Positions 33,496-45,121 of a stretch of DNA of 64,000 bases are shown here, in pieces. The translations under genes and the position numbers were made by a program. The stretch spans positions 3,013,001 to 3,077,000 of the forward strand of contig JAWNZC010000234.1 of NCBI GenBank assembly GCA_035771165.1, read 5' to 3'. This DNA comes from Paragorgia papillata. Taxonomy: Eukaryota > Cnidaria > Anthozoa > Scleralcyonacea > Coralliidae. Within the stretch, counting starts at the first letter, position 1. Each line of letters opens with the position of its first letter. The notes under the pieces are model-generated. The model was not told where the DNA came from, made no database searches, and worked only from the letters and a program-made list of their open reading frames with translations.

Positions 33496-34261
33496 GAATA
33501 AGTGCTGAATATACCTGAGAAAAGCGACATTGAGACATACTGATAATGGTTTATTAAAGGCTATATAGGACGGTGCATTTTGAATATATGTTTAGATTTC
33601 ATCAAACGAAAGAAACCAGTATTACAAAAAACAAACAAAACCAACTAATGTACTCCTACAATCAATCTAAACGCCGTAGTATTGGAATGACGCCAATTAT
33701 AAGAATTAAAATTACTGTTGAATCGTTGAAACATCATCTTCTGTACTATGCTGAAGTTCAATAAAGTATTTATAAATAATGTGTATGTCTTTCTGATATT
33801 CCTTTGGTACAGGTTAAATGTGTAAGCCGCCGCTTATCAACTCTCGTATAAAAGGTGTTGTTGAGTTATATTATAGTAAACTATTGCATAAAAAGAGTTA
33901 GGAGTCGGTGTGTGGTAATGCAAGCTCTAAATTATATCTTTAGTATTAAAAATATAGTATTTTGATAAGTTTCTGTAAATATTGACATCAATAGGAAAAA
34001 CATTCATAGATTTAGGGCGTGCATAATTGTTTGGTCGCGTGGGTTTAATCGATAGAGTTGGCGTATACGTTCTGAAACACATACACACACACATGAAGTG
34101 GTCTATAACTAATGTCTTCAGATTACTAAAGAAAATAGAACACCAAAACTTTCAATTTGACATGTAATGATTAATGATAATTAAAGTGAACATGTTCCAA
34201 CCTCATAAATACGGAACGAACCACATAACATCACAAATACACTCAAACATATGCATTGCGG
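33496..34261. other. Non-coding between ATPase and RING genes, right arm
   Basis: Mirror of 29,946-30,764. Nothing coding seen. Confidence 0.4.
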
Positions 34262-34735
34262 ATGAGCATGGATCAAGTTGGGGTACTACCATCACCAGAT
34301 CTAATTCTACCAAATAAAACATTTGAACTGTTTGGGTTCTTGATAACCGCTGAGAATCCAGACACAGAAGAAGAAGAGTGTCACTTCTGTTTGGAGAGTA
34401 TCAAAAGAGGAGAACGATGGGCGTTATCAACTCCCTGTTGTAAACATTTTAACCATGCAAGATGTTTGCAAAAGTGGATGATCACTTCTTCATCCCAAGC
34501 TGAAGAAGTTCGGTGCGCCTATTGCCGAAGGAAGTACGATGCTTCCAAGGTTTGTTTCTTATGCTTAGCCCAAACTGAGGGACAAGAGAACCTGTTAAAA
34601 ACATCCTGCTGTCAGTCTACGGTCCACGAGGCGTGCGTGAAGGAGTTAAGGAGGATAACTAATGGTTTGAATGTGAATGCTGCAATGTTTTGCGGGCAGT
34701 CAACAACATGTGGTTGTCTCTGGGTTGCGATATAA
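34262..34735 (+). CDS. Double RING-like protein, right arm, 157 aa
   Basis: ATG 34,262 (a second ATG lies two codons on) to TAA 34,735. A short leader (MSMDQVGVLPSPDLIL) precedes an acidic stretch, then the first cluster C-HF-C ... CC-K-H-FNHA-R-C ... C-AY-C (about residues 44-95), close to a RING/RINGv cross-brace, and a second cluster CFLC ... CC-x3-VH-x2-C (about 102-132). No membrane span. The likely role is as E3 ubiquitin ligase or zinc adaptor acting on host proteins; inference. This is the intact one of the two copies; the left-arm copy has a one-base shift at its start. Confidence 0.6.
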   Translation: MSMDQVGVLPSPDLILPNKTFELFGFLITAENPDTEEEECHFCLESIKRGERWALSTPCCKHFNHARCLQKWMITSSSQAEEVRCAYCRRKYDASKVCFLCLAQTEGQENLLKTSCCQSTVHEACVKELRRITNGLNVNAAMFCGQSTTCGCLWVAI

Positions 34736-35099
34736 CCCAAAACAAAACAAAAACGGCTCTTTTAAGAGCCACCAAATCATTGAAAGAAAACAAACGAAAT
34801 ATACTCCTAAACTAATATACTCCTAACGAAATATACTCCCAGTAATATTTATTATACAACGTAATATTTTGCAACCCACATACGCAATCTTCTTCATATT
34901 TGTTCAGAATTTTTCTAAATTAACTCAAAAGGGAGAAAAAGCGGGTTAGGCGAATGCGTGGGGGATCAGAGGGGACAGGGAGTGTATTCAAGCGATAGGG
35001 CCACAGGGCCACGAAAAAGGCCCCCAGGGCCATATAAAGTATTTACTCATTTACTCAAGACCCCCACCCCTACCCCTGTGCTCTAAAAGACCCTCATTA

Positions 35100-35290
35100 A
35101 GCCCTCTAAGATTGAATCATTGAATCCTAAGATTGAATCATTGAATCCTAAGATTGAATCATTGAATCCTAAGATTGAATCATTGAATCTCACTTCCTAT
35201 CCCTCACACCAGAATAACACAAATGAATAGTGTTTATAAAAAATGTATAATTTCAGTTTCCTATTTACAAACATACACAAAAGTTTAAAG
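35100..35290. repeat. Short 21-bp array plus spacer-like segment, right arm
   Basis: Mirror of 28,960-29,150: about four units of the 21-bp repeat followed by sequence equal to the palindrome spacer (aaaaaatgtataatttcagt and on). Confidence 0.75.
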
Positions 35291-35655
35291 TTATTTACAA
35301 ACACACAAAGTTAAAATCCGTAAGGTAAAGTATCAAAGTTATTTACAAGCACACGTTTATTATACACCACTCTATAATCTTTAGCAACGATGCTGTCGAA
35401 TAATGTTCTTCTAAGTTTTACAATAACGATTCGCTACCATTCAAGGCGACTCTTTTTAACTTCAAAGGGTTCCTATACGTATAAACATCACAAAAGCGAA
35501 CCAAATATCTAATATAATATTCAAAAGCGAAGCAAATATCAAATATAATATTCAAAAGCGAAGCAAATATCTAATATATTATTCATATATAAGCTTTTCA
35601 TTGCTATGTGCCAATATGTTTTTTCTGAGCTCACGACTTTTCGGCTTGATTCGTA

Positions 35656-37059
35656 CAGTACTGCCTAGAAGTAACCTAACAGTGCGGTTGCGGTGCGGTG
35701 GCGGTGGATTAGCGGTGAGGTTGCGGTGAGGTTGCGGTGAGGTTGCGGTGAGGTAGCGGTGAGGTAGCGGTGAGGTTGCGGTGACACGTCGAACCGCAAG
35801 AGAAAAACTGCGGTTGAACAAACACTTCGGGTTCCGACCTCGTCCGACCATTAAGTGGGCAGCAAAATAAACATGACATGCCGACGTCACGGACAACTAT
35901 CTTATACAAGTTTCCAGTCCGAAGCAAGGGAAATGAATAATTTTTAATCACCAAAGTATTCTAAAAGTCGCTCTTTTGCATGTCTGCACACAGTCTCGAC
36001 GATTTCGTGGTTGCATTTACCAAATAGCACTGATTTTTATTCCAAATAACTAGCGTTGCTAAGACGCGTTTTACTTTAAAAAGCCGAAGAAAAGTAGCAT
36101 CTTGTCTCTTGACACAATTATGCCGTGTTATAATGCTGTAGTCGTATGAAATTATCACAAACAATAGACTAATCAGCTCCTAATTTATATCAAGTAATAA
36201 TTTCTGGCTCGCGTTTTTTTGGAAAAATTCATCCCGCTTACCGAGATGATTTCAAGTATTTCAAGTGCCAAACAATAGACGGCGTCGGTAGGCCCGTTTC
36301 AAACGTCGAATTTATCATGTGTCGAATCTAATGACAGTTGACAAAGTTCGACCAAATTCGACGTCGGTTTCAAACGTCGAATTTATCATGTGTCGAATCT
36401 AATGACGGTTGACAAAGTTCGACCAAATTCGACGTCGGTTTCAAACGTCGAATTTATCATGTGTCGAACGTAATCGGCCTCCCGTATTAAAGAACTCGTT
36501 CGGATTGCATTTTAAAAGTACTGAAGTCCTGAACTTAAATCTCGTCCCAGTTTGTTTGGACACATGATAAATTCGACGTTTGAAACCACGTCGCACTTTG
36601 GTCGTTTTACCGACCAAAGCGGTCGATGTTTTTGATTCGACACATGACAAATTCGACGTTTGAAACAGGACTCCAGCCCGGCTGCGAGTGTTTATATGAG
36701 AAATTTTTCAGCCCGCTTTAATACCGAGATCTCGCCTCTGGCCCCTGGCGTATTGCGATAACTTTCCCATATTGCGTTAGCGAAGACAGTGAAGTGAACA
36801 ACCTGAACTTGGAACGGGCAAAGGACGCCAAGCGTCGGAAATTAGCGACTTCTCCGACTACCGTGATCGTATATTTCTCGTATGCGTTTGCGGTTGAGGT
36901 TCGCTCGGGCGAACCTAGGTTCACCCTAGGTTCGCCCTAGGTTCGCCCCAGGAATCAACCGAGGTTGATCCTAGGCAGGCCCGCGGTTGATCCTAGGTTG
37001 AACCGAGGTTCGACCTAGGATCACCGCGGATTTTGTTAGGTTACTTCTAGGCAGTACTG
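35656..37059. mobile_element. TA-flanked iterated-repeat element, right arm
   Basis: Mirror of 27,197-28,601, same 26-bp ends and flanking TA, 1 bp different in length. The inside again holds the CCTAGG palindromes, the TCGAATTTATCATGTGTCG repeats and the GCGGTGAGGTT run. Confidence 0.7.
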
Positions 37060-37354
37060 TACGTATCCTAAGTTCAGCTTCTCAAAGTGATTCCTCATTC
37101 TATCTTCCTCCACTTATAAACGAAGGTTTAGTTAGGTATGATTCTAAGATGATTTATTCTGTTAGGTTCTAACCCTATTATAATATTCATAGATTATTCA
37201 GATAATATTCGAGTTAAGTTATCTCAGCAGATTCAATCATTTAGAATGTTCAAAACCCGCTATATTCCTTCAGACAAGATTTAGGATAAAAATATAAAGT
37301 GTGTCTACAAATATTAGCCATATTTAAGACAAAACACAACATTTATTCAAGAAA

Positions 37355-37842
37355 ATCATTTATTACTTTCTCTCCAGTAAGAAAGATATCCTTGAATACA
37401 TTTCATTTCTGGATTCTCCGCATTACTATACAATTGCCACAGTGCATACAATATGGACTCTGAAGTGTTTTCTAATTGTCTTAAACGTTCAAGAGCGTCT
37501 TTATGACACCAAGAGTGTTAAAGACTCTTGTCGCTTCAATAAACTCGTCCCAAATTAATCGTTTATCGTTTACAAATGCAATGGCATCTTTGCAGTACAA
37601 TTCCCATCTTTCTTCCTTGGTCATCATGAGGCAATCATGCTGGCGCTGACTGGGGTGATCAATCTTACAACCACAACATTTTTTCCTCGCATAATTTTCT
37701 CGATTTCAGTGGCGACGGCGTCTGTGTATATGGTCTCTAATAATGGAAACAGCTTTTGGTATTCAACAACGGACACTTCATCGACATGTACTTGATTTCC
37801 CCGTGCTTCACATTTACGGTTTCTAGATCGTCGAGTATTCAT
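37355..37842 (-). pseudogene. Cys/His-motif protein, right arm, frame broken
   Basis: Mirror of 26,416-26,900 with two extra A residues in A runs (near 37,682 and 37,697), so the frame leaves the protein just before the Cys/His cluster and picks it up afterwards in another frame. Otherwise identical as far as I can read, including the later shift near 37,515. Confidence 0.6.
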
Positions 37843-38033
37843 GTCTCAGTTCTAAACGGCTTTCAACAAACGTTCCAAATCACACTCCAAAAGACTTTCG
37901 TTGTTACTCGTAAGAGAACAGAATTCGAATGAGATTCGCTATGGTAACGCCCCCACTAATCAACTTTTGGCCTGAACATGCCCACACATTAATACCCCTT
38001 ATTATCCACACACAACTCACTCCTAATGAGGTT

Positions 38034-38411
38034 TTACACGTGGAAATATGCAAATATCAGTCTGAGTAGAAGGTACCCTAGCAACCGTGGAGAACTAATA
38101 ATAATTCGTCTGTATTTAGACAAGTCAATACATTTTAAATCATTGATCGTTCTCCTTACGGCTTCTCGAATTGATTCTTCATCCAAGGTTTCGTTTACTC
38201 TATACACTAGGGTTAGATAAGCGATAATTCGACCAAAATTGTTGGGGTTCATCTCTTCATAAACGTGTTGAAGACATATTCTGGGTATTTGTTCACTGAT
38301 ACTGTCGAATAGTACTCTATGTTCTTCTAGAAAATGTTTAAGGTAATACGACAAAGTGTCTCTGTCGATATTAATGTTATTTTTCTTTAACTCATCGTAA
38401 ATAATATCCAT
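38034..38411 (-). CDS. Bcl-2-like protein, right arm, 125 aa
   Basis: ATG 38,411 to TAA 38,034. Differs from the left-arm copy by one residue (glutamate for glutamine at about position 28). Same BH1-like NPNNFGRIIAYLTLV and hydrophobic C-terminus. Open in both arms while the neighbouring gene is broken in one. Confidence 0.5.
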   Translation of the reverse strand: MDIIYDELKKNNINIDRDTLSYYLKHFLEEHRVLFDSISEQIPRICLQHVYEEMNPNNFGRIIAYLTLVYRVNETLDEESIREAVRRTINDLKCIDLSKYRRIIISSPRLLGYLLLRLIFAYFHV

Positions 38412-38509
38412 CTTGTCAAACGTTTACCGTACGAACTGTTGGGGTAAAGTATATATATACAACACCGTACTTTAGTACTTATAACAGAATCAACTCTAGC
38501 ATTTGCCTG

Positions 38510-38745
38510 AGCGGCTCATAGGGAGTCAAAGGTTAGGGTCCCAAAGGAGCCTGAGAAATAATGACGTATGCATAATAGGGTTAGAGGGTCCCACAGGAGC
38601 TTGAGAATGAATAAACAATAAGTTGAATATTTAATGAGGTTAGGGTTTGGAGGTCCTAAAGGAGCCTGAGAATGAATGACGTATGCATAATGAGGTTAGG
38701 AGGTCCTAAAGGAGCTTGAGCATGAATAATTAAAAATTGAATATT
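38510..38745. repeat. Subterminal repeats, right arm
   Basis: Mirror of 25,500-25,745: units ggtcctaaaggagcctgag with gggttag stretches. Confidence 0.75.
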
Positions 38746-38793
38746 TAATGAGGCGGCATCCCTTTGTACTCCATAGTGGGGGGTATCACTACT

Positions 38794-38799
38794 AGCGTG
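38794..38799. other. Polinton-like target-site duplication, right copy
   Basis: AGCGTG, matching 25,451-25,456. Confidence 0.85.
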
Positions 38800-39477
38800 T
38801 TTCCAATCCTTATAGCCATCTTTCCCAAAACTTTTGCTTCGGTCATCAGTTTACATGCAAAACAGAACACTGCATGTTCAGATGGTGAGTAGCAGAGCCA
38901 GGTTCGAGGATGTTGCTGTTGTGAGCTCATGCGTGTATGTGAACAAGCTTAGCGGGCACTGACGGTTGTAATTCTCTCCCTCAAATTGGGTAGAAGATGC
39001 GCTGAAATCTGCATTCGAATTTCTACATTCACTGCTTGCTTTTGCTGCCCAGTATTCCCTCATACTGTCCGAAATACTAGCAGGCCACATCCCTAAATCA
39101 CAGGAATATCCATCAGTAGAACTGGACGGATCGTCAGATGTCGGAGATTCGTCAGATGTCGGAGATTCGTCAGATTGTTCAGGCACAGAATCTGTCGCTG
39201 TTGTCGGCATCGCGGACGTAGTAGTATTAATAGTCGACTCAAGAGAAGCCCCTTCATCATTATGCTGTGTTTGCGAATCCGTAAGGGCCTCTACGTTGCT
39301 AGCAATTGCATTGCTACCGCTGCTCTTGGGAAAAAACAGTTCGGATATTTTTGGGACTTTACTCAAAACTTTACTTTCCCATGCAACTCGTTCCTGCCTT
39401 GCCTTGCGTTTTGCTGCCCCAGATTCATATTTGCGATTTTTGTCGCGGTCGCGTCCACCGCCACCTGTAGAACTCAT
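38800..39477 (-). pseudogene. hAT transposase (ZMYM1-like), N-terminal part
   Basis: ATG 39,477 (MSSTGGGGRDRDKNRKYESG). A basic head and a long serine/threonine-rich acidic linker with a duplicated SDESPTSDESPTSD, then the TTF-type zinc finger (RTWLCYSPSEHAVFCFACKL). Two frame changes: one between the linker and the finger (about 38,930-38,985) and one of a single base in a T run near 38,836, after which the frame reads GKDGYKDWKHAS and joins, across the Polinton-like insertion, the part at 25,456. The insertion therefore hit a codon in the conserved W-K-H-A-S region. Confidence 0.8.
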
Positions 39478-39749
39478 TTAGATCTACTGTAGCATTCCTA
39501 AACATCTAGTAAAAAAAACCACTAGTATCAATATGTATAGTATAAAGGAACGGTGTATCAATAATTATCAATTTGCCTTGAAAAGTTGGCAAGTTACTGT
39601 TCATACAACTTTATAGCGCCTGGGTAATGTATAAGCTAGTATAATGCTTGATGCATGTGAGATAATTGCGAGAAGACATTCTAAATGACATATTAACTAA
39701 TTACTGTATAGAGTATAGACTACTGTAGTTGAGTGATTGTAGACCTAGA

Positions 39750-39753
39750 TTAA
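39750..39753. other. TTAA target duplication, left copy
   Basis: TTAA directly before GGTATCCGCCCAGG; matched at 45,888-45,891. Confidence 0.8.
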
Positions 39754-40035
39754 GGTATCCGCCCAGGCTAAATTTCACATCGATAATATGGCTTAATTTA
39801 TTGTCTAAAGAAAGCTTATTGCCTGTATTTTTCGATTTTGGAATTTGTTTTTCATGTTGTGTTTTAGTTTTGCCATAGTGATGCATTGAATGTACGTCTT
39901 TTCCCGGAAGTACACGTTGTATTCGAGCAAGGGACTGGGGAGGTTGTTAGGTGATGTTCGTAGGAAGCGCAATGTTTACGTTCAGCGGTTTTAGTTTTTG
40001 CGCCAATTGCGCGTTCTTTCGCGCTGAATTCCAGC

Positions 40036-41169
40036 ATGGCGGCAACTCTTCCCGAGCGTGAAGCTGCATTTCTAGCGTTCAATGCCGAATTTGAAAGAAA
40101 TGGGTGAGTACCTTTCACTTATAATAATCACAATGCGAATGATTTGTTCTTTTCAGTAATTAATTAAACCTACATAACAATATTTTATACATGTTCGCCG
40201 GTTCGTATCCAGCCGCGTTCAAGTAGATTGTTCTCTGCTTCATATCCAGTATATGGTTCATATTGTGGTCCTCGTTTCACATTGTTTAGTTTTTGGGAAT
40301 GCTCCTAAAGGTCTAGTAGATCTTTTGAGAAGCTATTGGGAGAATGGGCCAAAAAGACGGCGAAACGTCCGCAACAGTTAAGAAAGCGAATATATAAACG
40401 GCTGTGGTGCATAATGTGGGTAAGTTTCACTGTTTCATATTTTACTAAGATTATTTGAAAGCTAATCCCGTTTTTTGCGCATATTAATGTAAATAAATGT
40501 ATAAGTGATCAGTTTCTTTATATATAAGTTTTTCAGGTAGTGATACAAAATTTGCAAGATAATATTTAACACATATAAAGCACTGTGTGGCATTGTCAAC
40601 TTTGCTGGGGAAATACAAGGTTGCAACAAACATCTTTCTTTAGAATTATTTTTGTTGATTACTTCATCAATTTTTCCTGTGCCGATTGCTTTTGGCCAAA
40701 TCATTTTTTATGAAATAATCTGATCAACCACAGACTGTGGATTATGCTATTCAGGAAAATAATTGCTGAGGATTATCATTATACCCTAAAATTAATACAT
40801 AATAGTATTCTCATTACAGATGCTGTATCCACCAGGCTTATTGTTATCTTATTTTTTCAGTTTGGAAGTTCAATTGGGAACAAGAATGTTGGGAGTGGAG
40901 ACAAGCCAACATATGTGTACCCAGCAACATTGAAGAGGGTTGTTCGCTCTCTGTTACCAGATTATGTTGCGGAATATGATGATCCTAGTGGTCCTAAGGT
41001 AACTAAGCTTTTCATAATTTATGTCTTTCTGCTGTTTGCAATGTGGTGAATACGTGCTCTTACTGAAATTTTTCATTTTTAGGTATACAAGGTTAATATT
41101 GGAGATCTTGCAGCAACAAAATGGCCTCAGAGATCAAAAAAGCAAAAAATAATAAAAAACAAACAATAA
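40036..41169 (+). CDS. Four-exon transposon accessory gene, 133 aa
   Basis: Exons 40,036-40,103, 40,311-40,419, 40,861-40,998 and 41,083-41,169, total 402 nt with the stop. Every junction is GT-AG and every phase fits (2, 0, 0). The start reads MAATLPEREAAFLAFNAEFE, the middle is basic (KKTAKRPQQLRKRIYKRLW), followed by GSGDKPTYVYPATLKRVV, and the tail ends in lysines. The charge and size suit a DNA-binding or nuclear accessory protein. It lies inside the TTAA-flanked element, convergent with the transposase. I do not recognise the family and give no function; the intact splicing in an element whose transposase is broken is notable. Confidence 0.6.
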
Positions 41170-41884
41170 ATGGATATAAAATAAAAATGGATATAAATTA
41201 AATGAATATAAATATATTGCAATAAATTGTATTTCTTTCCTCACCTTTTCTATGCTCAATACACTGACTACGTAACAGTCCACTTTCTTATATTTACAGT
41301 ATATACAGTTTTAATATTCACACCAAAAATCTACACTATTCAGCACAGCAAATAATCAATGAAAATGCTATAGTTTCCAAACAAAAAATATAAAATGGTG
41401 TGTAAAATTTTATATCTAAAATATGAAATTTACAGCTTTAAACCATATAATAAATTTCATTGATTACGTCCTTGTTTGAACAGTAGTGGTTTCAAATTGC
41501 CCTCGACAATGGCCATTTTTTACACCATCGGGATCTATACAAGATTATTTACTCTCTATACAATTTATACATGCCGTGCTGTGGCACTTTAGATGAAAAT
41601 AGAAGCTTGTATATGTAACTAATAGTTACAAGCATTTTAATGTCTGTTTTCCCTTTTTTAGCAGGGGTTGGATGGGCCCATGGATGGATGGTCTCCCATG
41701 GTTTTATTGTGGCGGGGTTATTACAGCCACATGCCCTTGTCACCAACCTCTTTCAGTCGCCTTTCATGACATGCAGTGGGATTAAAAGGGGAAACAGACA
41801 TTAAAATGCTTGTTAACTATTAGTTACATATACAAGCTTCTATTTTCAGAAGTTCTTTTTATTGTTTACACTTATTTTTGGAGT

Positions 41885-42025
41885 TCAGAGGACAGGCCGA
41901 AGTGTGATATCCTTGCGTTGTTCTTTGGAACCACATCGACAGGTTTTACCACTAATTACTGTGATAGTCCCACCCTTTCCCCCTCTGATAGCTTCTCCTG
42001 CAGCACTGATAAGGTTTGAATCCAC

Positions 42026-42069
<44 letters not shown>

Positions 42070-45000
42070 TCCCATATGTATGCTGTAGAGCTTGTTTCTT
42101 CGCCCACTTCTTTCTTTCCAATTGATCCTCTGCTCTAGCTACCTTCATTTGAATTCTGTTCTTCTTCTTTTTGTCCGTTCTACCCTTTTCGATCTCTTTC
42201 ATTCTTTTCACAACCTCTTCTTGAAGAGCCTCTACAATGGCTGGAACTACTGGTAGCTTCAGTCTATCATAAAGATCTTTGATCCAATGGTAGCTATTGC
42301 CTCGAACTTTGAAGCACCAAGACATATTCCCCTGGCATAGCCCACTGTTTGTTGAGGTAATGTAATGAAGTCTGAAATGATAGTAATTTCAAAATCTGAT
42401 ATGTATAATTGGTTCGAACTTTCAAACCTACATTGCAAATTTCAAAACTAGGTTGCGAAGTACAGTCGGCAAGCCACTCCAGCTCAACCAATAGACAATT
42501 CCTGAATTTGCTTCATTGGCCACGAAACAATGGCAATCGAGGTTGGCAATGAAATTGTATTGTAATCACTCACTGATTTCTGACATTGGTCAACCTCAAT
42601 TTCAAGTCATTGTTAGTGTCAATTGAAGCAAATTTGGGAGGTGTTTATTATCCAGCTGAGACATAATACAGATACTACAGATAATATTCCTTACATAATT
42701 TTGCTAAATTAATTCAATTCAAAATAATAATACACTGCAACAAACTTTGTTCGGTACCTAGTCTCTGACAAATATGTTTGAACCCAGAGTTCAAAAGCAG
42801 GTTGAAAAGGAAAGTAATAAAATTCGGCTAATTTAATATCTGTGTGACAACTTAACTTACCTACAAAGACTTTGATCTTTGGCGCGAAATGCAGGCAAGA
42901 CTGAGAAATGGGCCTCACAGAGGTTTGAGTGACCACGTCCCATTGTTGGATGAATGATATTTTCAGCATCATCTGCTCGCCGTTCACATTCAATCTGGTA
43001 TGCCAGACAGTGGTATTCACAAGTCAAGGTTGTTTTGGTCTTGTATGGCTTTCCAGGGCATTCTATTTCGTCACCTTCTTCACAACTCTTACATGAACAG
43101 ATCATATTATTGTGAAAACCACATGTTTCCCCTTCACCCCCATTCATGCACATCCCTGCTGTGATATTTCCCAAGGGCTCTCATTCTCCTAGCGTATTCT
43201 TCAGCATCTTTACACTGCTGCAGACAACAGAAGTGATTTAGTCTGGCGCTTGTCAGAAAGGGCATCTCCGAGGCATCCACATCCTGACTTGTGTCTTTCA
43301 CAATGACACTTCGCAGTGAGGACTGTGGGGAACTTATCTTTGTAGATAGCTTTGATGGCAGCAGAGAACACCTTTTTCTTAGCTACATCCTTCAGCTGGT
43401 TGTAATGGGCTCTGCCAAACATGTCCTCCACATTTAAACACTTTAGCATCTGGCTGGTGCTTGTGTAGAGACAGTGCAGCGCTTGAATCAGCATCTTGCC
43501 ATACAACCTCAATCTTGCAAGATTCCTTTGTAGCCTCTTCATAGCATTCTTCAGCAAGAATTCCTTCCATAGACTTGGCAGTACCTTCATATAAATCCTC
43601 CTCCACAACATCGTCCATTTCCCCGCATACACTTATGTCCATACCATAGTAATCCTCCAGTTAAATAGTTCTTCACAATGAAGGAACCATTTTTACTAAA
43701 ATGCCCACGAGTTTGCCAAACACCATCTGATGTGACTACTGCTCGTTCCCAGCTTCCCAACTCTTCAGACAAAATATTTTTCATTCTAGCCTTCTCCTCC
43801 TCACACATTTCATCCAGGATGTCCGTTATACTTGGATGAATCAGTTTTATAACTTCGTAATAAGGGTTCTTCGAAATGCAAGGCTATGCCAAGGCATTGC
43901 TTCAATGTTCTGGAAAACTTTGCATAACCATGGCCAGTGATGAAGAATGCCACTGCCAGAGCAAGTCCAACAACAGTTCTCCTTGACCCCTCAACGACTG
44001 TTGAACCATTGAAATTAACCGTTCTTAGTTGGCATCCAGTGCACGAGAATGTTTAAATTTAATGTTCCACCAAGCCCTGTGGGTTCTACTTTGGCCACGA
44101 CTAGGATTCCTGTAAATCGACAAAACATATATTTCAAAACTGTGGTAACAATGACACAAAATATAAATAGAATACAATGGAATATATACATCTTATTCAC
44201 TGACAATACAGCAAGGTATTTTACGAGTTTCAAAAGTATTTTTCAGAGCCATGAAAAGGCAAGGAAAAATGTGAGAAACAAGTAAAACGACCCAACGTAT
44301 TATAACTATTATTGATCAAACAGAAACGTATCCCCCATAATTTTTTATGTGGAACAATTAGGCAATAAAAAAAATGTCATGCCATAAAACACCCTGTTAT
44401 TACAATGCACAATTCTCTCATGCATATTTCAAATCAAATTATACATTGAAGCATAGATACATTGATGCTAAATATACATCCAATTTCAAAAGTATAAAAC
44501 AAAACAAACTCCGAATAAAAGTATCTTGGTAAATCAATTTTACTCAGATTTTGAGTACAGTGTAACCAAGATGCTTTTATTTGGAGTTTGTTTTGTTTTA
44601 TATATTTACTAATTACTGCAACTAAAATATAGTAAACATACCGTTACATCCCTCCGTAGAGCATCGAGAAGTAGTGTTGATGTCATCTACAAGCCTCGTG
44701 ATTTGTGTGGACTCGCAAACCACCAAACGCCGTTTCAACTTCCATGCCCCTAAAATTAATTTGCGAGGTCGATGGCTCGGACTTTTCTTCTGGTTGGAAT
44801 TCATCGCTACTGTCTTCGGGACTCTGCGACGATGTTTCTTCAACCTCGTCGAAACACAATTCCATATTCCTACGATGAAGCTCTTCCCTTACATCACTTT
44901 GTGTTCGGTACTTGCTTTTACCGGGTGAATAATAGTCAACGACATTACGCGTCTCTCCTTCCCGTATATCATTTTCCCATTGCGCTGGTAGTGTAAATGC

Positions 45001-45121
45001 TTGACGAGACGTTTAAACCGGTCCCTTGTGCTTTCGCGCTTTTCTTTCCTTTTTCTGACATCATCTTCTTTCTCTCTCTCTGTGATAGTTTTCTTTTCCT
45101 CGACTTCGGCAAAGACGCCAT
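41885..45121 (-). pseudogene. DDE transposase gene (Mutator/Kolobok-like), multi-exon, decayed
   Basis: Starts MASLPKSRKRKLSQ (ATG 45,121). A following stretch in a second frame, QWENDIREGETRNVVDYYSP then GKSKYRTQSDVREEL, resembles a methyl-CpG-binding/TAM-type fold. Next, a CSTEGC zinc pair (about 44,645, donor GTATGT). After an intron, pieces in several frames: GYAKFSRTLKQCLG (about 43,930), AVVTSDGVWQTRGHFSKNGS (about 43,700; first aspartate), EVVWQDADSSAAL (about 43,490; second aspartate), CGGHVWQSP, then a Cys-rich region (43,260 and 43,170-42,860) and a lysine-rich tail with a poly-aspartate run (42,325-41,990). At least four frame breaks. Domain reading is from motifs; exon limits are approximate. 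Confidence 0.6.
42031..42070. repeat. (ATC)n microsatellite
   Basis: About twelve atc units, coding for the poly-aspartate run of the transposase tail on the minus strand. Confidence 0.85.

Larger units (their letters stand above)
25457..38793. mobile_element. Palindromic Polinton/Maverick-like element, 13.3 kb
   Basis: Starts AGTAGTGATACCCCCC and ends with its complement, flanked by the AGCGTG duplication. The left arm is 25,457-31,894 (6,438 bp), a 63-bp spacer is 31,895-31,957 and the right arm is 31,958-38,793 (6,836 bp; longer because of a 305-bp insertion and extra 21-bp repeat units). Genes in each arm, from the outside in: Bcl-2-like, Cys/His-motif protein, iterated-repeat region, RING-like, ATPase. 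The 6-bp duplication, AG terminus and packaging-type ATPase point to Polintons/adintovirus-like elements; DNA polymerase B, integrase, protease and capsid proteins were not seen, so it could not move or replicate alone. The arms differ by substitutions and indels, not only homopolymers. Confidence 0.75.
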
